From: Erythrobacter sp.
GTDB taxonomy: Bacteria > Pseudomonadota > Alphaproteobacteria > Sphingomonadales > Sphingomonadaceae
Assembly: GCA_030148605.1 (NCBI GenBank)
Contig: JASBTD010000055.1
Coordinates: 1-64,000, forward strand
DNA: 64,000 bases
Reading direction: 5' to 3'
Part shown: one piece after another, positions 34,285 through 43,596 of the stretch
How the letters are laid out: the number at the start of each line of letters is the position of its first letter
Position numbering within the stretch: position 1 is the first letter of the stretch
Notes under the pieces: model-generated
What the model was told of the DNA's origin: nothing
Databases searched by the model: none
What the model saw: the letters and a program-made list of their open reading frames with translations, nothing else
Position numbers and translations under genes: made by a program

Positions 34285-35460
34285 ATGGCTGAAAGTTACG
34301 ATGCGATAATCCTGGGCGGCGGAGCGGCTGGCCTGTTCTGCGCCGCCAGCGCCGGGCAGCGGGGGAAGCGTGTGCTGGTGCTCGAACGCGCGAGCAAGGT
34401 CGGCAAGAAAATCCTGATCTCCGGCGGCGGGCGCTGCAATTTCACCAATGTGGGCGCAGGCCCCGCAAACTATCTCAGCGCCAATCCGCATTTCGCCAAG
34501 AGCGCGCTAGCCCGGTACACGCCGCGCGATTTTATCGAACTGGTCGACAGCTATGGCATCGCCTGGCACGAGAAGACGCTGGGCCAGCTATTCTGCGATG
34601 GCTCGGCGCAGCAAATCGTCGATATGCTACTGAGCGAATGCGCAAAAGGCGATGTGGCGATCCGCTGCGATCAGGAAATCGCTCAAGTCGCGCATTCCAG
34701 CGACACATTCACTGTCACCACGCAAGACAGCACATATACCGTACCCGCGCTTGTCATTGCGACCGGCGGCCCATCGATCCCCAAAATGGGTGCGACCGGA
34801 TTCGCCTATGACCTTGCGCGGCAATTCGGGCTGAAGGTAGTCGAACCGCGCCCTGCGCTCGTTCCCCTGACGCTGGGCGGCGAACAGGTGCTGTTCCGCG
34901 AGATTTCCGGCGTTTCCGCGCCAGTGATCGCATCCGCCAACAAGGCAAGCTTTGCCGAGGCCGCGCTGTTCACGCACCGCGGGCTTTCAGGCCCCGCGAT
35001 CCTGCAAGTAAGCTCTTACTGGAAGCCCGGGGACCCGGTTTCGATCAACTTCCTGCCCGATCGCACAGCGGGCTGGCTGCTCGATGCGAAACGCGAAAAT
35101 CCCCGCGCAACGCTGAAATCCGTGCTGCGCGAGGCCTTGCCAGACCGGTTGGCAGACATTCTTGCGGACAAAATTGCGCTCCCAACCGAGCTGGGCAATG
35201 CATCCGATGCCAAATTGCGCGAGGCAGAGGCTAGATTGGCGCGCTGGATATTCCAGCCGAACGGCAGCGAAGGCTTTGCCAAGGCCGAAGTGACTGTGGG
35301 GGGTATCTCCACAGCAGAGCTTTCCTCCAAGACCATGGAATCGAAAAAGATTCCCGGCCTCTACGCGATCGGGGAGGCTGTCGACGTTACCGGCTGGCTG
35401 GGCGGGTACAACTTCCAATGGGCCTGGGCTAGCGCAGTGGCGGCTGGCGAGGTGATCTAG
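34285..35460 (+). CDS. HI0933/YhiN family flavoprotein
   Basis: A 391-residue FAD-dependent protein of the HI0933 (YhiN) family, whose physiological reaction is not established. The N-terminal dinucleotide fold is IILGGGAAGLFCAASAG. The family-specific GGGRCNFTN lies near residue 49, a second FAD contact is LVIATGGPSIPKMGATG, and the C-terminal GGYNFQWAWASAVAAGEV closes the FAD site. VGGISTAELSSKTMESK is also typical. It starts 3 bp after the permease gene. Function unknown despite confident family membership. Confidence 0.9.
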   Translation: MAESYDAIILGGGAAGLFCAASAGQRGKRVLVLERASKVGKKILISGGGRCNFTNVGAGPANYLSANPHFAKSALARYTPRDFIELVDSYGIAWHEKTLGQLFCDGSAQQIVDMLLSECAKGDVAIRCDQEIAQVAHSSDTFTVTTQDSTYTVPALVIATGGPSIPKMGATGFAYDLARQFGLKVVEPRPALVPLTLGGEQVLFREISGVSAPVIASANKASFAEAALFTHRGLSGPAILQVSSYWKPGDPVSINFLPDRTAGWLLDAKRENPRATLKSVLREALPDRLADILADKIALPTELGNASDAKLREAEARLARWIFQPNGSEGFAKAEVTVGGISTAELSSKTMESKKIPGLYAIGEAVDVTGWLGGYNFQWAWASAVAAGEVI

Positions 35461-35535
35461 ATCGCTCCACCTTCTCCGTCAGCTTCCCCTAGGGCAAGCA
35501 CTGACGCGGGCGGAAAGTTGACCAAATCGGATCGT

Positions 35536-35559
35536 CTGTTAGCGTCTGCAACATAACAG
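35536..35559. promoter_or_regulatory. Operator-like palindrome before the wax-ester synthase
   Basis: ctgtta and taacag are separated by 12 nt, ending 33 bp before the TTG start. It is a plausible site for a dimeric repressor of lipid genes, but the arms are only 6 bp and no regulator gene is adjacent. The rest of this 132-bp gap shows nothing else clear. Confidence 0.3.
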
Positions 35560-35592
35560 GCGGGAACACCGCTGAAACACGGGAGAGAGCCC

Positions 35593-37212
35593 TTGCGCCA
35601 ATTGCAGGGTATGGATTCGTCTTTTGTTGCGATGGAAACGCGCAATTCGCCGATGCATATCGGTTCGATCCTTATCTACAACCCGGCGACCGCGCCTGGC
35701 GGCTTTGTCAGGTTCAAGGATATCCTGAATTTCTTCGAAAGCCGGATGCAGCTTAGCCGCACAATCCGCCAGCGGCTGGTGCGGGTGCCTTTCGACCTGG
35801 ACTATCCGTACTGGATCGAGGACCCGGACTTCGATCTGGAATATCACGTGCGCCATATCGCACTGCCGCAGCCGGGCGACTGGCGCCAGCTGTGTATCCA
35901 GGCGGCACGCATCTTCGCTCGCCCGCTCGACCTTGATCGCCCGCCATGGGAATTCACCGTGGTCGAAGGGCTCGACAATGTACCCGGCGTGCCCAAGGGC
36001 TGCTTTGCGATGGTAACCAAGGTTCACCATGCCGCCATCGACGGGATGAGCGGGATTGACCTGATGGAAGCGATGCACACGCTTCGCGCAGACGAGCCGC
36101 CGCCGGACAAGCCCGACACATGGAAGCCGGAGAAGATTCCCAATCCGGTAGAGCTGCTGGGCAAGAGCTATCTCAACGCAGTCACCAATCCCCTCAAACA
36201 GCTTGAGGTGGCGGCCAAGGCTGCGCCGGGGATTGCCAAGGCCGTAAAAGGGCTGGTTTCCAAGGAATTCAACCTGACCGGCGAAATGGTTGCGCCGAAA
36301 ACCCGCTTTAACCGCGTGATTTCACCCCATCGCGTGGTCGAAGGACGCAGCTTCAAGCTCGCCGATGTCAAGGCAATCCGCGCGCTGGCGGAAGGATCGA
36401 AGGTCAATGACGTGTTCCTTGCTGTCATTGGCGGCTCGATGCGCAAATATTTGCTGTCGAAAGAGGATCTGCCGAAGAAGACGCTGACCGCGATGGCCCC
36501 GATTTCGGTGCGTTCTTCCGGCGAGAAGAACGACATGGGCAATCAGGTTGCAGCGATGATCGCTCCGTTGGGGACGCATATTGCCGATCCGGCAGAACGG
36601 CTCAAATATGTCCATTCGCAGACATCGAATTCGAAGGCGATGACAGACGCGCTGGGCGCTCGCAACATGACCGAGATGAGCAAGGTGAGCCCGGCTCTGT
36701 TCATGGCACTGGGCGCGCAGCTCTACACCCGGCTTGGGCTGGCCAATCGGGTCGGACCTCCCTTCACCACTGTCGTTACCAATGTGCCTGGCCCGCCGAT
36801 CCCGATCTATTCAACCGGCGCGCAGCTGGAAAGCATGATGGGATTGCTTTGCCTCACCGACGGGCTTGGCCTGGGGCATGTTGTGCAAAGCTATTGCGAT
36901 GAAGCCACGATCAGTTTCACGGCCTGCCGCGAACTGCTGCCCGATCCCGAGTTCTACATCGAATGCATCGAAGAAAGCTTTGCCGAATTGCTGGCCGCTG
37001 CAAAGGCGCTGGACAGCAAGCCGGTGGCCAAGAAAGCTGCGCCTAGCAAGACAGGCGCGACAGGCAGCAAGGGCAGCCCCGCTGCGAAAAGCAAGGCCGC
37101 GGCAAAGAAAGCCGCACCCAGCAAGACCGGCGCCACCAGCGCCAAGCGTCAATCAACACCAAAAAAGCCCGCTGCGAAGCGCGAAAGCGCCGCGAGTAAG
37201 GCCAAGAAATAG
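35593..37212 (+). CDS. Wax ester synthase/diacylglycerol acyltransferase with H1-like tail
   Basis: Bifunctional WS/DGAT acyltransferase that joins acyl-CoA to a fatty alcohol or diacylglycerol to make storage lipid. The catalytic HHxxxDG is at residues 145-151 (KVHHAAIDGMSG), and the PLDLDRPPWE motif is at 111-120. C-terminal family motifs include TVVTNVPGPPIPIYSTGAQL. The start is TTG 35593, chosen because MRQLQGMDSSF matches the conserved N terminus; ATG 35611 would cut it. Residues 476-539 are a Lys/Ala/Pro/Ser-rich tail with KKAAPSKTGAT repeated twice, like histone H1 or phasin-type tails. The hydrolase downstream may be part of the same pathway. Confidence 0.92.
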   Translation: MRQLQGMDSSFVAMETRNSPMHIGSILIYNPATAPGGFVRFKDILNFFESRMQLSRTIRQRLVRVPFDLDYPYWIEDPDFDLEYHVRHIALPQPGDWRQLCIQAARIFARPLDLDRPPWEFTVVEGLDNVPGVPKGCFAMVTKVHHAAIDGMSGIDLMEAMHTLRADEPPPDKPDTWKPEKIPNPVELLGKSYLNAVTNPLKQLEVAAKAAPGIAKAVKGLVSKEFNLTGEMVAPKTRFNRVISPHRVVEGRSFKLADVKAIRALAEGSKVNDVFLAVIGGSMRKYLLSKEDLPKKTLTAMAPISVRSSGEKNDMGNQVAAMIAPLGTHIADPAERLKYVHSQTSNSKAMTDALGARNMTEMSKVSPALFMALGAQLYTRLGLANRVGPPFTTVVTNVPGPPIPIYSTGAQLESMMGLLCLTDGLGLGHVVQSYCDEATISFTACRELLPDPEFYIECIEESFAELLAAAKALDSKPVAKKAAPSKTGATGSKGSPAAKSKAAAKKAAPSKTGATSAKRQSTPKKPAAKRESAASKAKK

Positions 37213-37253
37213 GCCCGATGGGTCGCAACAGTAAACGCGGGAAGGAAACAGAT

Positions 37254-38051
37254 ATGGCCACTTTGGCTGCCGTTGAGGAAGAGTTTGACCATGTGGCGCG
37301 CCCACCCAGCAAGTTGTGGGCGCTAGCAGAGGGGCGTGCCTTTTTCGAGCTTGGCACGTTTTACCTCACTCGCCCGTTCCTCTCGCAATTGCCGCAAGGT
37401 GATGGCCACGCCGTGAAAGTGCTGCCCGGCTTCATGGCAACCAACAATTCAACCGTGCCGATGCGCCGCTTGCTGAAAGACCTGGGCTATGATGCGCATG
37501 GCTGGGACAGCGGGCGCAATGTGCGGGTCGACAATGCGCTTATCGCGCGGCTCGAAGCGCAGCTGAAACGGCTTAATGACGAAAGCGGGCGCAAGGTGTC
37601 ACTGGTGGGCTGGAGCCTGGGCGGGGTGCTGGCGCGCGAGCTGGCCAAGCTGCATCCTGATCGCGTGCGCCTGGTCATCAGCCTGGGCAGCCCGATCTCG
37701 GATGATCGCGGCCACACCAATGCCCGCCGACTGTTCGAACTGCTCAATGGCAAGGAGCCTGAACCGATGCAGGGTGGCCGGTTCCAGGGGCTGGATGAAG
37801 CCCCGCCAGTGCCAACCACATCGATCCTGACCAAGACCGATGGCGTGGTCCATTGGCGCGGCTCAGTGCAGAAGCCGACCCGCACGCCTAGCGAGAATAT
37901 CGAAGTCTATGCCAGCCATCTGGGCCTTGGCGTGAACCCTTCGGTGATGATCGCGATTGCAGACCGGCTTGCACAACCCGAAGATGATTGGGTTCCGTTC
38001 GAGCCATCGCTCGCGCAGAGCTGGATGTATCCCAAGACGGGTTTCAATTAA
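37254..38051 (+). CDS. Alpha/beta hydrolase downstream of WS/DGAT
   Basis: A 265-residue alpha/beta hydrolase. The nucleophile elbow GWSLGG follows VSLVGW near residue 120. An early strand, AVKVLPGFMATNNSTVPMRR, resembles lipases that lack a classic HG oxyanion box. The likely acid and His are in the C-terminal region around SHLGLGVNPSV. No signal peptide is present. ATG 37254 is preceded by ggaaggaaacagat, a good ribosome site; ATG 37218 adds 12 residues. It is 41 bp after the WS/DGAT gene, so a role in neutral-lipid turnover is plausible but inferred from position. Confidence 0.78.
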   Translation: MATLAAVEEEFDHVARPPSKLWALAEGRAFFELGTFYLTRPFLSQLPQGDGHAVKVLPGFMATNNSTVPMRRLLKDLGYDAHGWDSGRNVRVDNALIARLEAQLKRLNDESGRKVSLVGWSLGGVLARELAKLHPDRVRLVISLGSPISDDRGHTNARRLFELLNGKEPEPMQGGRFQGLDEAPPVPTTSILTKTDGVVHWRGSVQKPTRTPSENIEVYASHLGLGVNPSVMIAIADRLAQPEDDWVPFEPSLAQSWMYPKTGFN

Positions 38052-38053
38052 GG

Positions 38054-40582
38054 TCAGAAGACCTTGCGGAAATCCACGCCCAGATAGCGGCCAACCGGAT
38101 CGAGCAATAGCGGTTGATAACGCAGCGGCGTATCGCCGTTCTGGTCGGTCACGCGGCGTTGCCCGTCAAACACATTGTCTGCCCTGAGCGAGATCCGGAA
38201 CCCCTTGAGAAACCCGCTCTCAGTCCCGGTCAAGCGCCCGATATCGGCAAACACGCGGACATCGAACCGCAGCAGATCATCGAAGAACAGCGGGCTTGCG
38301 CCTGTGGCCAGATTGCCATTGATCCGCGCCTTGCCGGTGTAATTGCCGGACAGGCGAAATCCCATGCCATCGCGGAAAATGCCGGCTTCAAGCCGCGAAG
38401 AATGGCGCGCCTGACCAAAGTCGCCTTGCGCATCGCCATCCAGCACATCGAGCTGCGGCCCGCCCTCTGCAATCAGGATTTCGTTTGTCAGCTCGATTGT
38501 GTGCGTCAGATTGAAGAAATAACGCCCGCGCCCGTCACGCCCGAAACCGGATGCGACCGGATTGCCGGGCGGTCCGCGCCTCTCAGCGGACGGTGCCTGC
38601 CCTTCACGCCCTTCGCTTTGCCCGCTGGGCCGCGCTGGCCCGTCACGCCTTGCGCCGCCGCGTTCTCCGGCACCCGGACGCGTGGCGAGCTGGCCGAATG
38701 AACCCCGCGTTGTCAGCCCGAACACCAGCCGTTCGCTGCGTGTGCGCGCAAAGGTCACTGGTCGCCGGTCAAGCGCGACAAGAGTGCCGGCTGCATCGCG
38801 CGTTACGCGATCGGAGAATGCGGCTTCAACCTCGGCTGAAAGAGCCGGAAAAGCGCTCGTCACATCGCGCGACCGATTGCGGATATATTCCGCGGAAAGC
38901 CGTGTGTTCTCCCAGAAGGGCAAATCCCAATTGGCGCTGAAACGCCAATCGCGCTGCGTTTCCGCGAGCAGATCTGGATTGCCGCCGGAGATTACCGTTG
39001 CGAGCACGGTCTCGCCATTGACGAGGTCGAACACCGGCACGTTGAAGGTTTCGACGCGCGGATTACCCAGATCGCTGAGCGAAGGCGCGGCTTCCCGCCA
39101 GACATAGGTCGCCTGCAGATCGAGGTTGCTCCACGGTGACCAATTGAGGCCCGCTGTCCAGTCCATCAGCGAACCGAAGTCCGACAGGTCTTCAAACCCC
39201 AGGCTGGCATTGGCAGTGAAACTGCCCAGCGCGTCAAGAAATCCCTCGCGCGTGCTGGTAAGCGGGATGGCCACACTTGCACCCCCTTCAAGCCGCCGCC
39301 GCGTCAGCTTGCTGTCATCAAGCGTCCGTGTGTCATCGGCTTCGATCTGGCGCCAGTCGAAACCCAGATCGACAGTCGTCGTCAGCTCGCCAGCCGGCAG
39401 CAATAGCGGGCTACCCTGCAGAGTGACCTTGTTCGAAGAGACAATCGTGCGCCTGTCAGCGACATCGAAACCGGCATCGGGAAGCTCAGGCAAAGCGCCA
39501 TCAATCGCCAGCGTTCCGGCCAGCGCTGCATCGATCAATGGCTGGGTATCGGCACGGCGATCTATCTTGTTGCGGCTCTCGGAATAGCTTGCATCGGCAG
39601 TCGCTGTCATCTGGAAACGGCCAACCGGCATGGTCCAGCTGCCCGCGCTGGAGAAGCTATCGCTGTTACTGCGCACACGCAGCGGGTTGTCCTCGCCAAA
39701 GGTGCGTAGCGCTGTGCTGCCATCCGCTGCAGTCAACAGGACCGAATCGAGGCCTGAGAGGCTCGAACGCTCCTCTCGCTCGTAAGTCGCGTTGAAACTG
39801 AGCGAAGACCCGCTTTCAAGGAAAGCCTTGGCCCAATTGAGCGTCGCTTCATACTCGGTCAGCTTCGGCACCAGGCTGCGTGCCCGCGCCTGATCGGGAT
39901 CGCCAACTATATCCGAAACCGAGCCGGGCGTTTGCGCGATATCACGCTCTGCCTCGCCCAACAGGCTTTCTTCACCCCGCTCGAGGTTGAGGTTGAGCCG
40001 CGCGCCATTATTGATCGTGAGCAGCGTGAATTCCTGCTCGTTGCGCCAATAGCCGCCGCGATCGGGGGCCTCGAATTCAAGCTCTATCTCGCGGCTCGAA
40101 TAATCTTCCTTGAGGATCAGGTTGACGACGCGCCGATCAGGCGGAAACCCGAACTTTTGCGCCACTTCCTCGGGCATGACTTCAACTTTGGCGACAGCTT
40201 CAGGCGGATAGCTGCGCAATTCACGGAAGCTGGAGATGCGGATGCCATTAACCAGAAACACCGGCGGGCCGCCGCCACGCCCGCGCGAAGAGCTGGTTTG
40301 CGGGCCAATCGCGGTAATCAGGTCAGCGATGGAATTGGCACCGACCGCCTGAATGTCCGCTTCATTGAGTTCAAGCACAGGGGCTTGTTCGACATTGAGC
40401 TGCCCGCGCAGCCGCTCGGCGCGCACGACAATTTCATTGTCTGGCCCGATTTCGGAATCGCCGCTCAACACATTCTGCCCGCCTTGCGCGGCACTGCTGA
40501 CCGGCGACACCTGCGCGGTGGCCACGCTGGACCATGCGAGCGCAAGGCAGCCACCAAGCATCAAGCAATTCTTCAAAGTCAT
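38054..40582 (-). CDS. TonB-dependent receptor-like outer-membrane protein
   Basis: An 842-residue outer-membrane beta-barrel receptor. From ATG 40582 a signal peptide (about 1-25, ending SVATAQ) is followed by a plug domain ([38 protein letters not shown]). The barrel then follows, and the C terminus ends in Phe (GVDFRKVF), as outer-membrane barrels do. The plug is unusual in that its loop is rich in Ser/Arg/Gly ([11 protein letters not shown]). A barrel loop near 640-690 is also Gly/Arg-rich. The ligand is unknown and no siderophore or sugar genes are nearby. Convergent with the hydrolase, 2 bp apart. Confidence 0.85.
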   Translation of the reverse strand: MTLKNCLMLGGCLALAWSSVATAQVSPVSSAAQGGQNVLSGDSEIGPDNEIVVRAERLRGQLNVEQAPVLELNEADIQAVGANSIADLITAIGPQTSSSRGRGGGPPVFLVNGIRISSFRELRSYPPEAVAKVEVMPEEVAQKFGFPPDRRVVNLILKEDYSSREIELEFEAPDRGGYWRNEQEFTLLTINNGARLNLNLERGEESLLGEAERDIAQTPGSVSDIVGDPDQARARSLVPKLTEYEATLNWAKAFLESGSSLSFNATYEREERSSLSGLDSVLLTAADGSTALRTFGEDNPLRVRSNSDSFSSAGSWTMPVGRFQMTATADASYSESRNKIDRRADTQPLIDAALAGTLAIDGALPELPDAGFDVADRRTIVSSNKVTLQGSPLLLPAGELTTTVDLGFDWRQIEADDTRTLDDSKLTRRRLEGGASVAIPLTSTREGFLDALGSFTANASLGFEDLSDFGSLMDWTAGLNWSPWSNLDLQATYVWREAAPSLSDLGNPRVETFNVPVFDLVNGETVLATVISGGNPDLLAETQRDWRFSANWDLPFWENTRLSAEYIRNRSRDVTSAFPALSAEVEAAFSDRVTRDAAGTLVALDRRPVTFARTRSERLVFGLTTRGSFGQLATRPGAGERGGARRDGPARPSGQSEGREGQAPSAERRGPPGNPVASGFGRDGRGRYFFNLTHTIELTNEILIAEGGPQLDVLDGDAQGDFGQARHSSRLEAGIFRDGMGFRLSGNYTGKARINGNLATGASPLFFDDLLRFDVRVFADIGRLTGTESGFLKGFRISLRADNVFDGQRRVTDQNGDTPLRYQPLLLDPVGRYLGVDFRKVF

Positions 40583-40776
40583 TGCCGGCGCGTTTCCTTC
40601 AGTTTGCAGCAACTCTCAAGTGGCTGAAATGTATCGGTTTGCATCAACAGGCACGAAGCGTGTTGCGTTTCGGACGCACCGAGCATTCGATCTGCAACGC
40701 ACGAGGCTTCCCTTTTGCTCCCGCGAAGGCTAAAGGGCGCGCGCGTTCAGCACTTTTAACGACTGCAAGGATTTAC

Positions 40777-41034
40777 ATGGCCAAAGAAGAACTCCTCGAA
40801 ATGCGCGGTAAGGTAGTGGAATTGCTGCCCAACGCGATGTTCCGGGTCGAGCTCGAAAACGGTCACGAAGTGCTCGGGCACACCGCTGGCAAGATGCGCA
40901 AGAACCGCATCCGCGTGCTGGTGGGTGACGAAGTGCTGTGCGAGCTGACGCCTTATGATCTTACCAAGGCGCGCATCACCTATCGCTTCATGCCGGGTCG
41001 CGGCGGTCCGGGGCAAGGCCCTGGCCCGCAGTAG
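40777..41034 (+). CDS. infA: Translation initiation factor IF-1
   Basis: S1/OB-fold protein that blocks the ribosomal A site during initiation. The 85-residue protein matches IF-1 throughout ([20 protein letters not shown], then [16 protein letters not shown] and LTKARITYR). The usual factor ends near residue 72. Here a 13-residue Gly/Pro-rich extension ([13 protein letters not shown]) follows. Ribosome site gcaagga lies before ATG 40777. Maf, a ribonuclease and YacG follow, a common alphaproteobacterial order. Confidence 0.97.
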   Translation: MAKEELLEMRGKVVELLPNAMFRVELENGHEVLGHTAGKMRKNRIRVLVGDEVLCELTPYDLTKARITYRFMPGRGGPGQGPGPQ

Positions 41035-41047
41035 GTCGTTTGCATGT

Positions 41048-41166
41048 CTCGACAGGTCATCTCGGCAAGCTCGATGACCACTCGACACGAACGGTGGAAT
41101 GGGCCGTTCCGCGACGTTTCGTTCGTCCCGAGCTGCGATCGAGCATAGTCGAGAGCGCGTGTCGAG
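41048..41166. repeat. REP-like palindrome between infA and maf
   Basis: The outer arms ctcgaca (41048-41054) and tgtcgag (41160-41166) are perfect. Within them acgaacgg/ccgtt and gcaagctcg/cgagctgcg also pair, giving an imperfect 119-bp cruciform. The stretch gttcgtcccgagctgcgatcgag resembles the arms of the repeat at 23438-23510, so both appear to be one family. Confidence 0.6.
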
Positions 41167-41176
41167 GGATTGAGGA

Positions 41177-41740
41177 ATGACACTCACACTTGCTTCAGCC
41201 AGCCCCAGGCGGCGCGAATTGATCGCGCGGCTCGGGATCGAACCTGCTGCAATCGCACCCGCCGATATCGACGAGACGCCGTTCAAGGGCGAGCTGCCGC
41301 GCGACTATGCGCGGCGCATGGCGCGCGAGAAGGCGTTTGCGGCGAAGGGCGATGGTCATGTGCTGACGGGTGATACCGTCGTGGCATTGGGGCGGCGCAT
41401 CCTGCCCAAGGCAGAGGACGAAGCGACGGCGCGGCAGTGCCTGGAACTCCTCTCGGGTCGTAGACACCGCGTGTTGTCCGCAATTGCGCTCAAATCACCC
41501 GACGGGACTCTGCGCGAAAGATCGAGCGAAACAATCGTACGCTTCAAGCGCCTGAGCGAGGAAGAGATCGCCGCTTACCTCGCCAGTGGCGACTGGGAAG
41601 GCAAGGCAGGTGGCTATGCGATCCAGGGAGCTGCTGAAGGGCTGATTGCGTGGATCCAGGGCAGCCATTCCGGCGTTGTTGGCTTGCCTTTGTTTGAAAC
41701 TCGCGCGCTGCTCAAATCGGCAGGGTTCGAAATTGCCTGA
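41177..41740 (+). CDS. maf: Maf nucleoside-triphosphate pyrophosphatase
   Basis: House-cleaning NTP pyrophosphatase that removes non-canonical nucleotides; the exact substrate class depends on subfamily. The 187-residue protein shows LTLASASPRRRELIARLG at the N terminus, with the catalytic region LTGDTVVALGRRILPKAEDE. The motif SGRRHRVLSAIAL and the C-terminal GKAGGYAIQGAAEGLIAWI complete the family signature. The next gene overlaps its end by 8 bp. Confidence 0.94.
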   Translation: MTLTLASASPRRRELIARLGIEPAAIAPADIDETPFKGELPRDYARRMAREKAFAAKGDGHVLTGDTVVALGRRILPKAEDEATARQCLELLSGRRHRVLSAIALKSPDGTLRERSSETIVRFKRLSEEEIAAYLASGDWEGKAGGYAIQGAAEGLIAWIQGSHSGVVGLPLFETRALLKSAGFEIA

Positions 41741-42698
41741 GTGGCTGGTTGAGCGCGGCATCGGCGAACACCGTGCCTTGCTTATCGAAGGCGAGCAGGT
41801 GCTGGCCGCAAAGCTCTTCTGGCCCGGAGAGCTTTTTGCAGGCCAGACCATCCCTGCCAGACTTACTTCGCGCAATGCTGGCGCGAATAGAGGAACGGCA
41901 GAGACCGCAAGCGGCACACAGAAGATTTTGCTGGACCGGATTCCGCGCGATGTGACTGAAGGCAGCGGAGTAGAGGTCGCCATCACACGCCCGCCTGTTG
42001 CGGAGCGTGGCCGGCTGAAACTGGCGCAAGGCCGCGTCACCGATGGCATATTGCAAGGCAAGGCATCACCCTTTGAAGGGCTGGACGCACGCGATGTTCG
42101 CAGCTTTCCGGCGGGCGCGTGGGAAGACGTCTGGAGTGCGGCTTCATCGGGCCAAATCGATTTTCCGGGCGGCTCGCTGATTTTCAGCGTTACTCCGGCG
42201 ATGACCCTGATCGATGTGGATGGTGCGTTGCCGCCACGCGAACTCGCCCTTGCAGCGATCCCGGCTATCGCAAAAGGCCTGCTCTGGTTCGATCTGGGCG
42301 GCTCGATCGGGATAGATTTCCCGACCATCGAAGCAAAGGCGGAACGCAAGGTCGTCGATGCCGCGCTTGACGCGGCGCTCGACGATTGGCCGCACGAACG
42401 CACCGCAATGAACGGTTTTGGCTTTGTACAGCTTGTCTCGCGCCACGACGGGCCTTCATTGCTCCATCGATTTGCCACTTCGCGCGTCGGCCTGTGTGCA
42501 CGGCACGCATTACGAATTGCCGAACGGGCAGAGGGGCATGGCGCGATAGTGCTGCTGACGTTGCACCCTGCCCTCAAGGCCAAGCTCAAGCCGGACTGGC
42601 TTGATGAACTCTCGCGGCGAACCGGGCGCGAAGTGCGGATAGAGGCCGATCCCGGGCTTGCGCTCGAGGCCGCACAGGCGCAGGTGCTAGGCTCATGA
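41733..42698 (+). CDS. Compact RNase E/G family ribonuclease
   Basis: A 321-residue relative of RNase E/G. RNase G is usually near 490 residues and RNase E longer. It keeps the DNase I-like core, with the catalytic acidic residues in TLIDVDGALPPRELALAA and LGGSIGIDFPTIE. The N-terminal part (ALLIEGEQVLAAKL) resembles the start of the S1-containing domain. It lacks the Cys-x-x-Cys zinc link and the large C-terminal scaffold, so it may be monomeric or act with a partner. Start TTG 41733 (LPEWLVERGIGEHRALL) overlaps maf by 8 bp; the long open frame from 41646 does not match the family. yacG overlaps its end by 4 bp. Confidence 0.85.
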   Translation: MPEWLVERGIGEHRALLIEGEQVLAAKLFWPGELFAGQTIPARLTSRNAGANRGTAETASGTQKILLDRIPRDVTEGSGVEVAITRPPVAERGRLKLAQGRVTDGILQGKASPFEGLDARDVRSFPAGAWEDVWSAASSGQIDFPGGSLIFSVTPAMTLIDVDGALPPRELALAAIPAIAKGLLWFDLGGSIGIDFPTIEAKAERKVVDAALDAALDDWPHERTAMNGFGFVQLVSRHDGPSLLHRFATSRVGLCARHALRIAERAEGHGAIVLLTLHPALKAKLKPDWLDELSRRTGREVRIEADPGLALEAAQAQVLGS

Positions 42699-42883
42699 GC
42701 ACAGCAAGACGTCCCTGCCCCATCTGCAAGAAACCGCGGAGCGAGGAGTTCAGTCCATTCTGCTCGCAGCGTTGCAAGGACCGCGATCTGGCGCAATGGT
42801 TTGGCGAAGGCTACGCCGTGCCCGGCCGCCCGGCCTCGCCTGAAGAAATCGCGAATGAAATTGTCCGCGAAGAGCGCGACTGA
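42695..42883 (+). CDS. yacG: DNA gyrase inhibitor YacG (zinc-binding)
   Basis: A 62-residue zinc-ribbon protein; in E. coli YacG binds GyrB and blocks DNA binding by gyrase. The four-Cys site CPICKKPRSEEFSPFCSQRC is complete, followed by LAQWFGEGYAVPG, a typical stretch. It overlaps the ribonuclease gene by 4 bp. A 98-bp gap with no visible element leads to tRNA-Phe. Confidence 0.93.
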   Translation: MSTARRPCPICKKPRSEEFSPFCSQRCKDRDLAQWFGEGYAVPGRPASPEEIANEIVREERD

Positions 42884-42981
42884 GCGGAAAAAGCCAATTC
42901 CCCCTTGCCAAGCTCGCGCGCCTTCGCCATAGGCGCGCTCTCACTCGCTCGCCGGTGTTTTCACACCGTCGCCGCAGCGAT

Positions 42982-43057
42982 GCCTCGGTAGCTCAGTTGG
43001 TAGAGCATACGACTGAAAATCGTAGTGTCGGTGGTTCGATCCCGCCCCGAGGCACCA
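42982..43057 (+). tRNA. tRNA-Phe (GAA)
   Basis: A 76-nt tRNA with a 7-bp acceptor stem (gcctcgg/ccgaggc), D loop gctcagttggtagagc, an anticodon arm with GAA in actgaaaatc, T arm ggttcgatcc and an encoded CCA at 43055-43057. All standard positions are met. Confidence 0.98.
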
Positions 43058-43084
43058 CTGCGCGCGCGATCAGCGCAGCACGCA

Positions 43085-43321
43085 TCAGATCACGAAATCG
43101 AGTGGCTCCAGCAACTTGCTGCGGTTCACGATCATGCGGTCATGCAATAGCGATATCTGCTCGCTGCCGGTCTTGACGAACAGGAACGGCAAAAAGCCGT
43201 GGAGCATGCAGGCGAAACCGCCAATCACCATGCGAATGCCAAACGAGTTCGCATGGAGACAATGTTGGAAATAGTTTTCGCCAACCGAAGCGGGGTGTTC
43301 AGTAAATGCCTTGCGGATCAC
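43085..43321 (-). CDS. DUF6356 family membrane protein
   Basis: A 78-residue protein of the DUF6356 type seen in sphingomonads. The N terminus MIRKAFTEHPASVGENYFQH is characteristic. A hydrophobic helix (MVIGGFACMLHGFLPFLF) follows, then VKTGSEQISLLHDRMIVNR. It is probably inner-membrane with the C terminus inside. Function unknown. The start is GTG 43321, supported by ggaaagg 7 nt upstream. It faces tRNA-Phe, 27 bp away, and is divergent from purC. Confidence 0.82.
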   Translation of the reverse strand: MIRKAFTEHPASVGENYFQHCLHANSFGIRMVIGGFACMLHGFLPFLFVKTGSEQISLLHDRMIVNRSKLLEPLDFVI

Positions 43322-43523
43322 AGCTCAACCTTTCCATCGTGCTCGCTACACTTTGAGGCGCGCAGCCAGTGCCAATGTTTGTCCCGGCACCTGTCCATCC
43401 GATAGCAAGGTATGGGGCAGCACGGCAATGCCGGAGATCGCAGACACAGGCTTTGGTCCCGAATGCCAGATTGCCTGGCCTCGATTGCCACGCGGCGCCA
43501 TTGCCTGTATGGCATTCCATGTC

Positions 43524-43576
43524 GCCCCGGCCTCCGCTTTGCATCGCTGCATGGCAAGCCGGGGCAGCGCGTTTTT
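43524..43576 (+). promoter_or_regulatory. Candidate attenuator hairpin before purC
   Basis: gccccggc (43524-43531) and gccggggc (43558-43565) form a perfect 8-bp GC stem; after agcgcg comes a T-run (43572-43576). It ends 20 nt before the purC ATG and lies just upstream of the ribosome site aggaag. The gap between stem and T-run is too long for a canonical terminator. Regulatory attenuation is possible but unproven. The rest of this 275-bp gap shows nothing clear. Confidence 0.35.
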
Positions 43577-43596
43577 ATAGCAGGAAGAATCCCACC

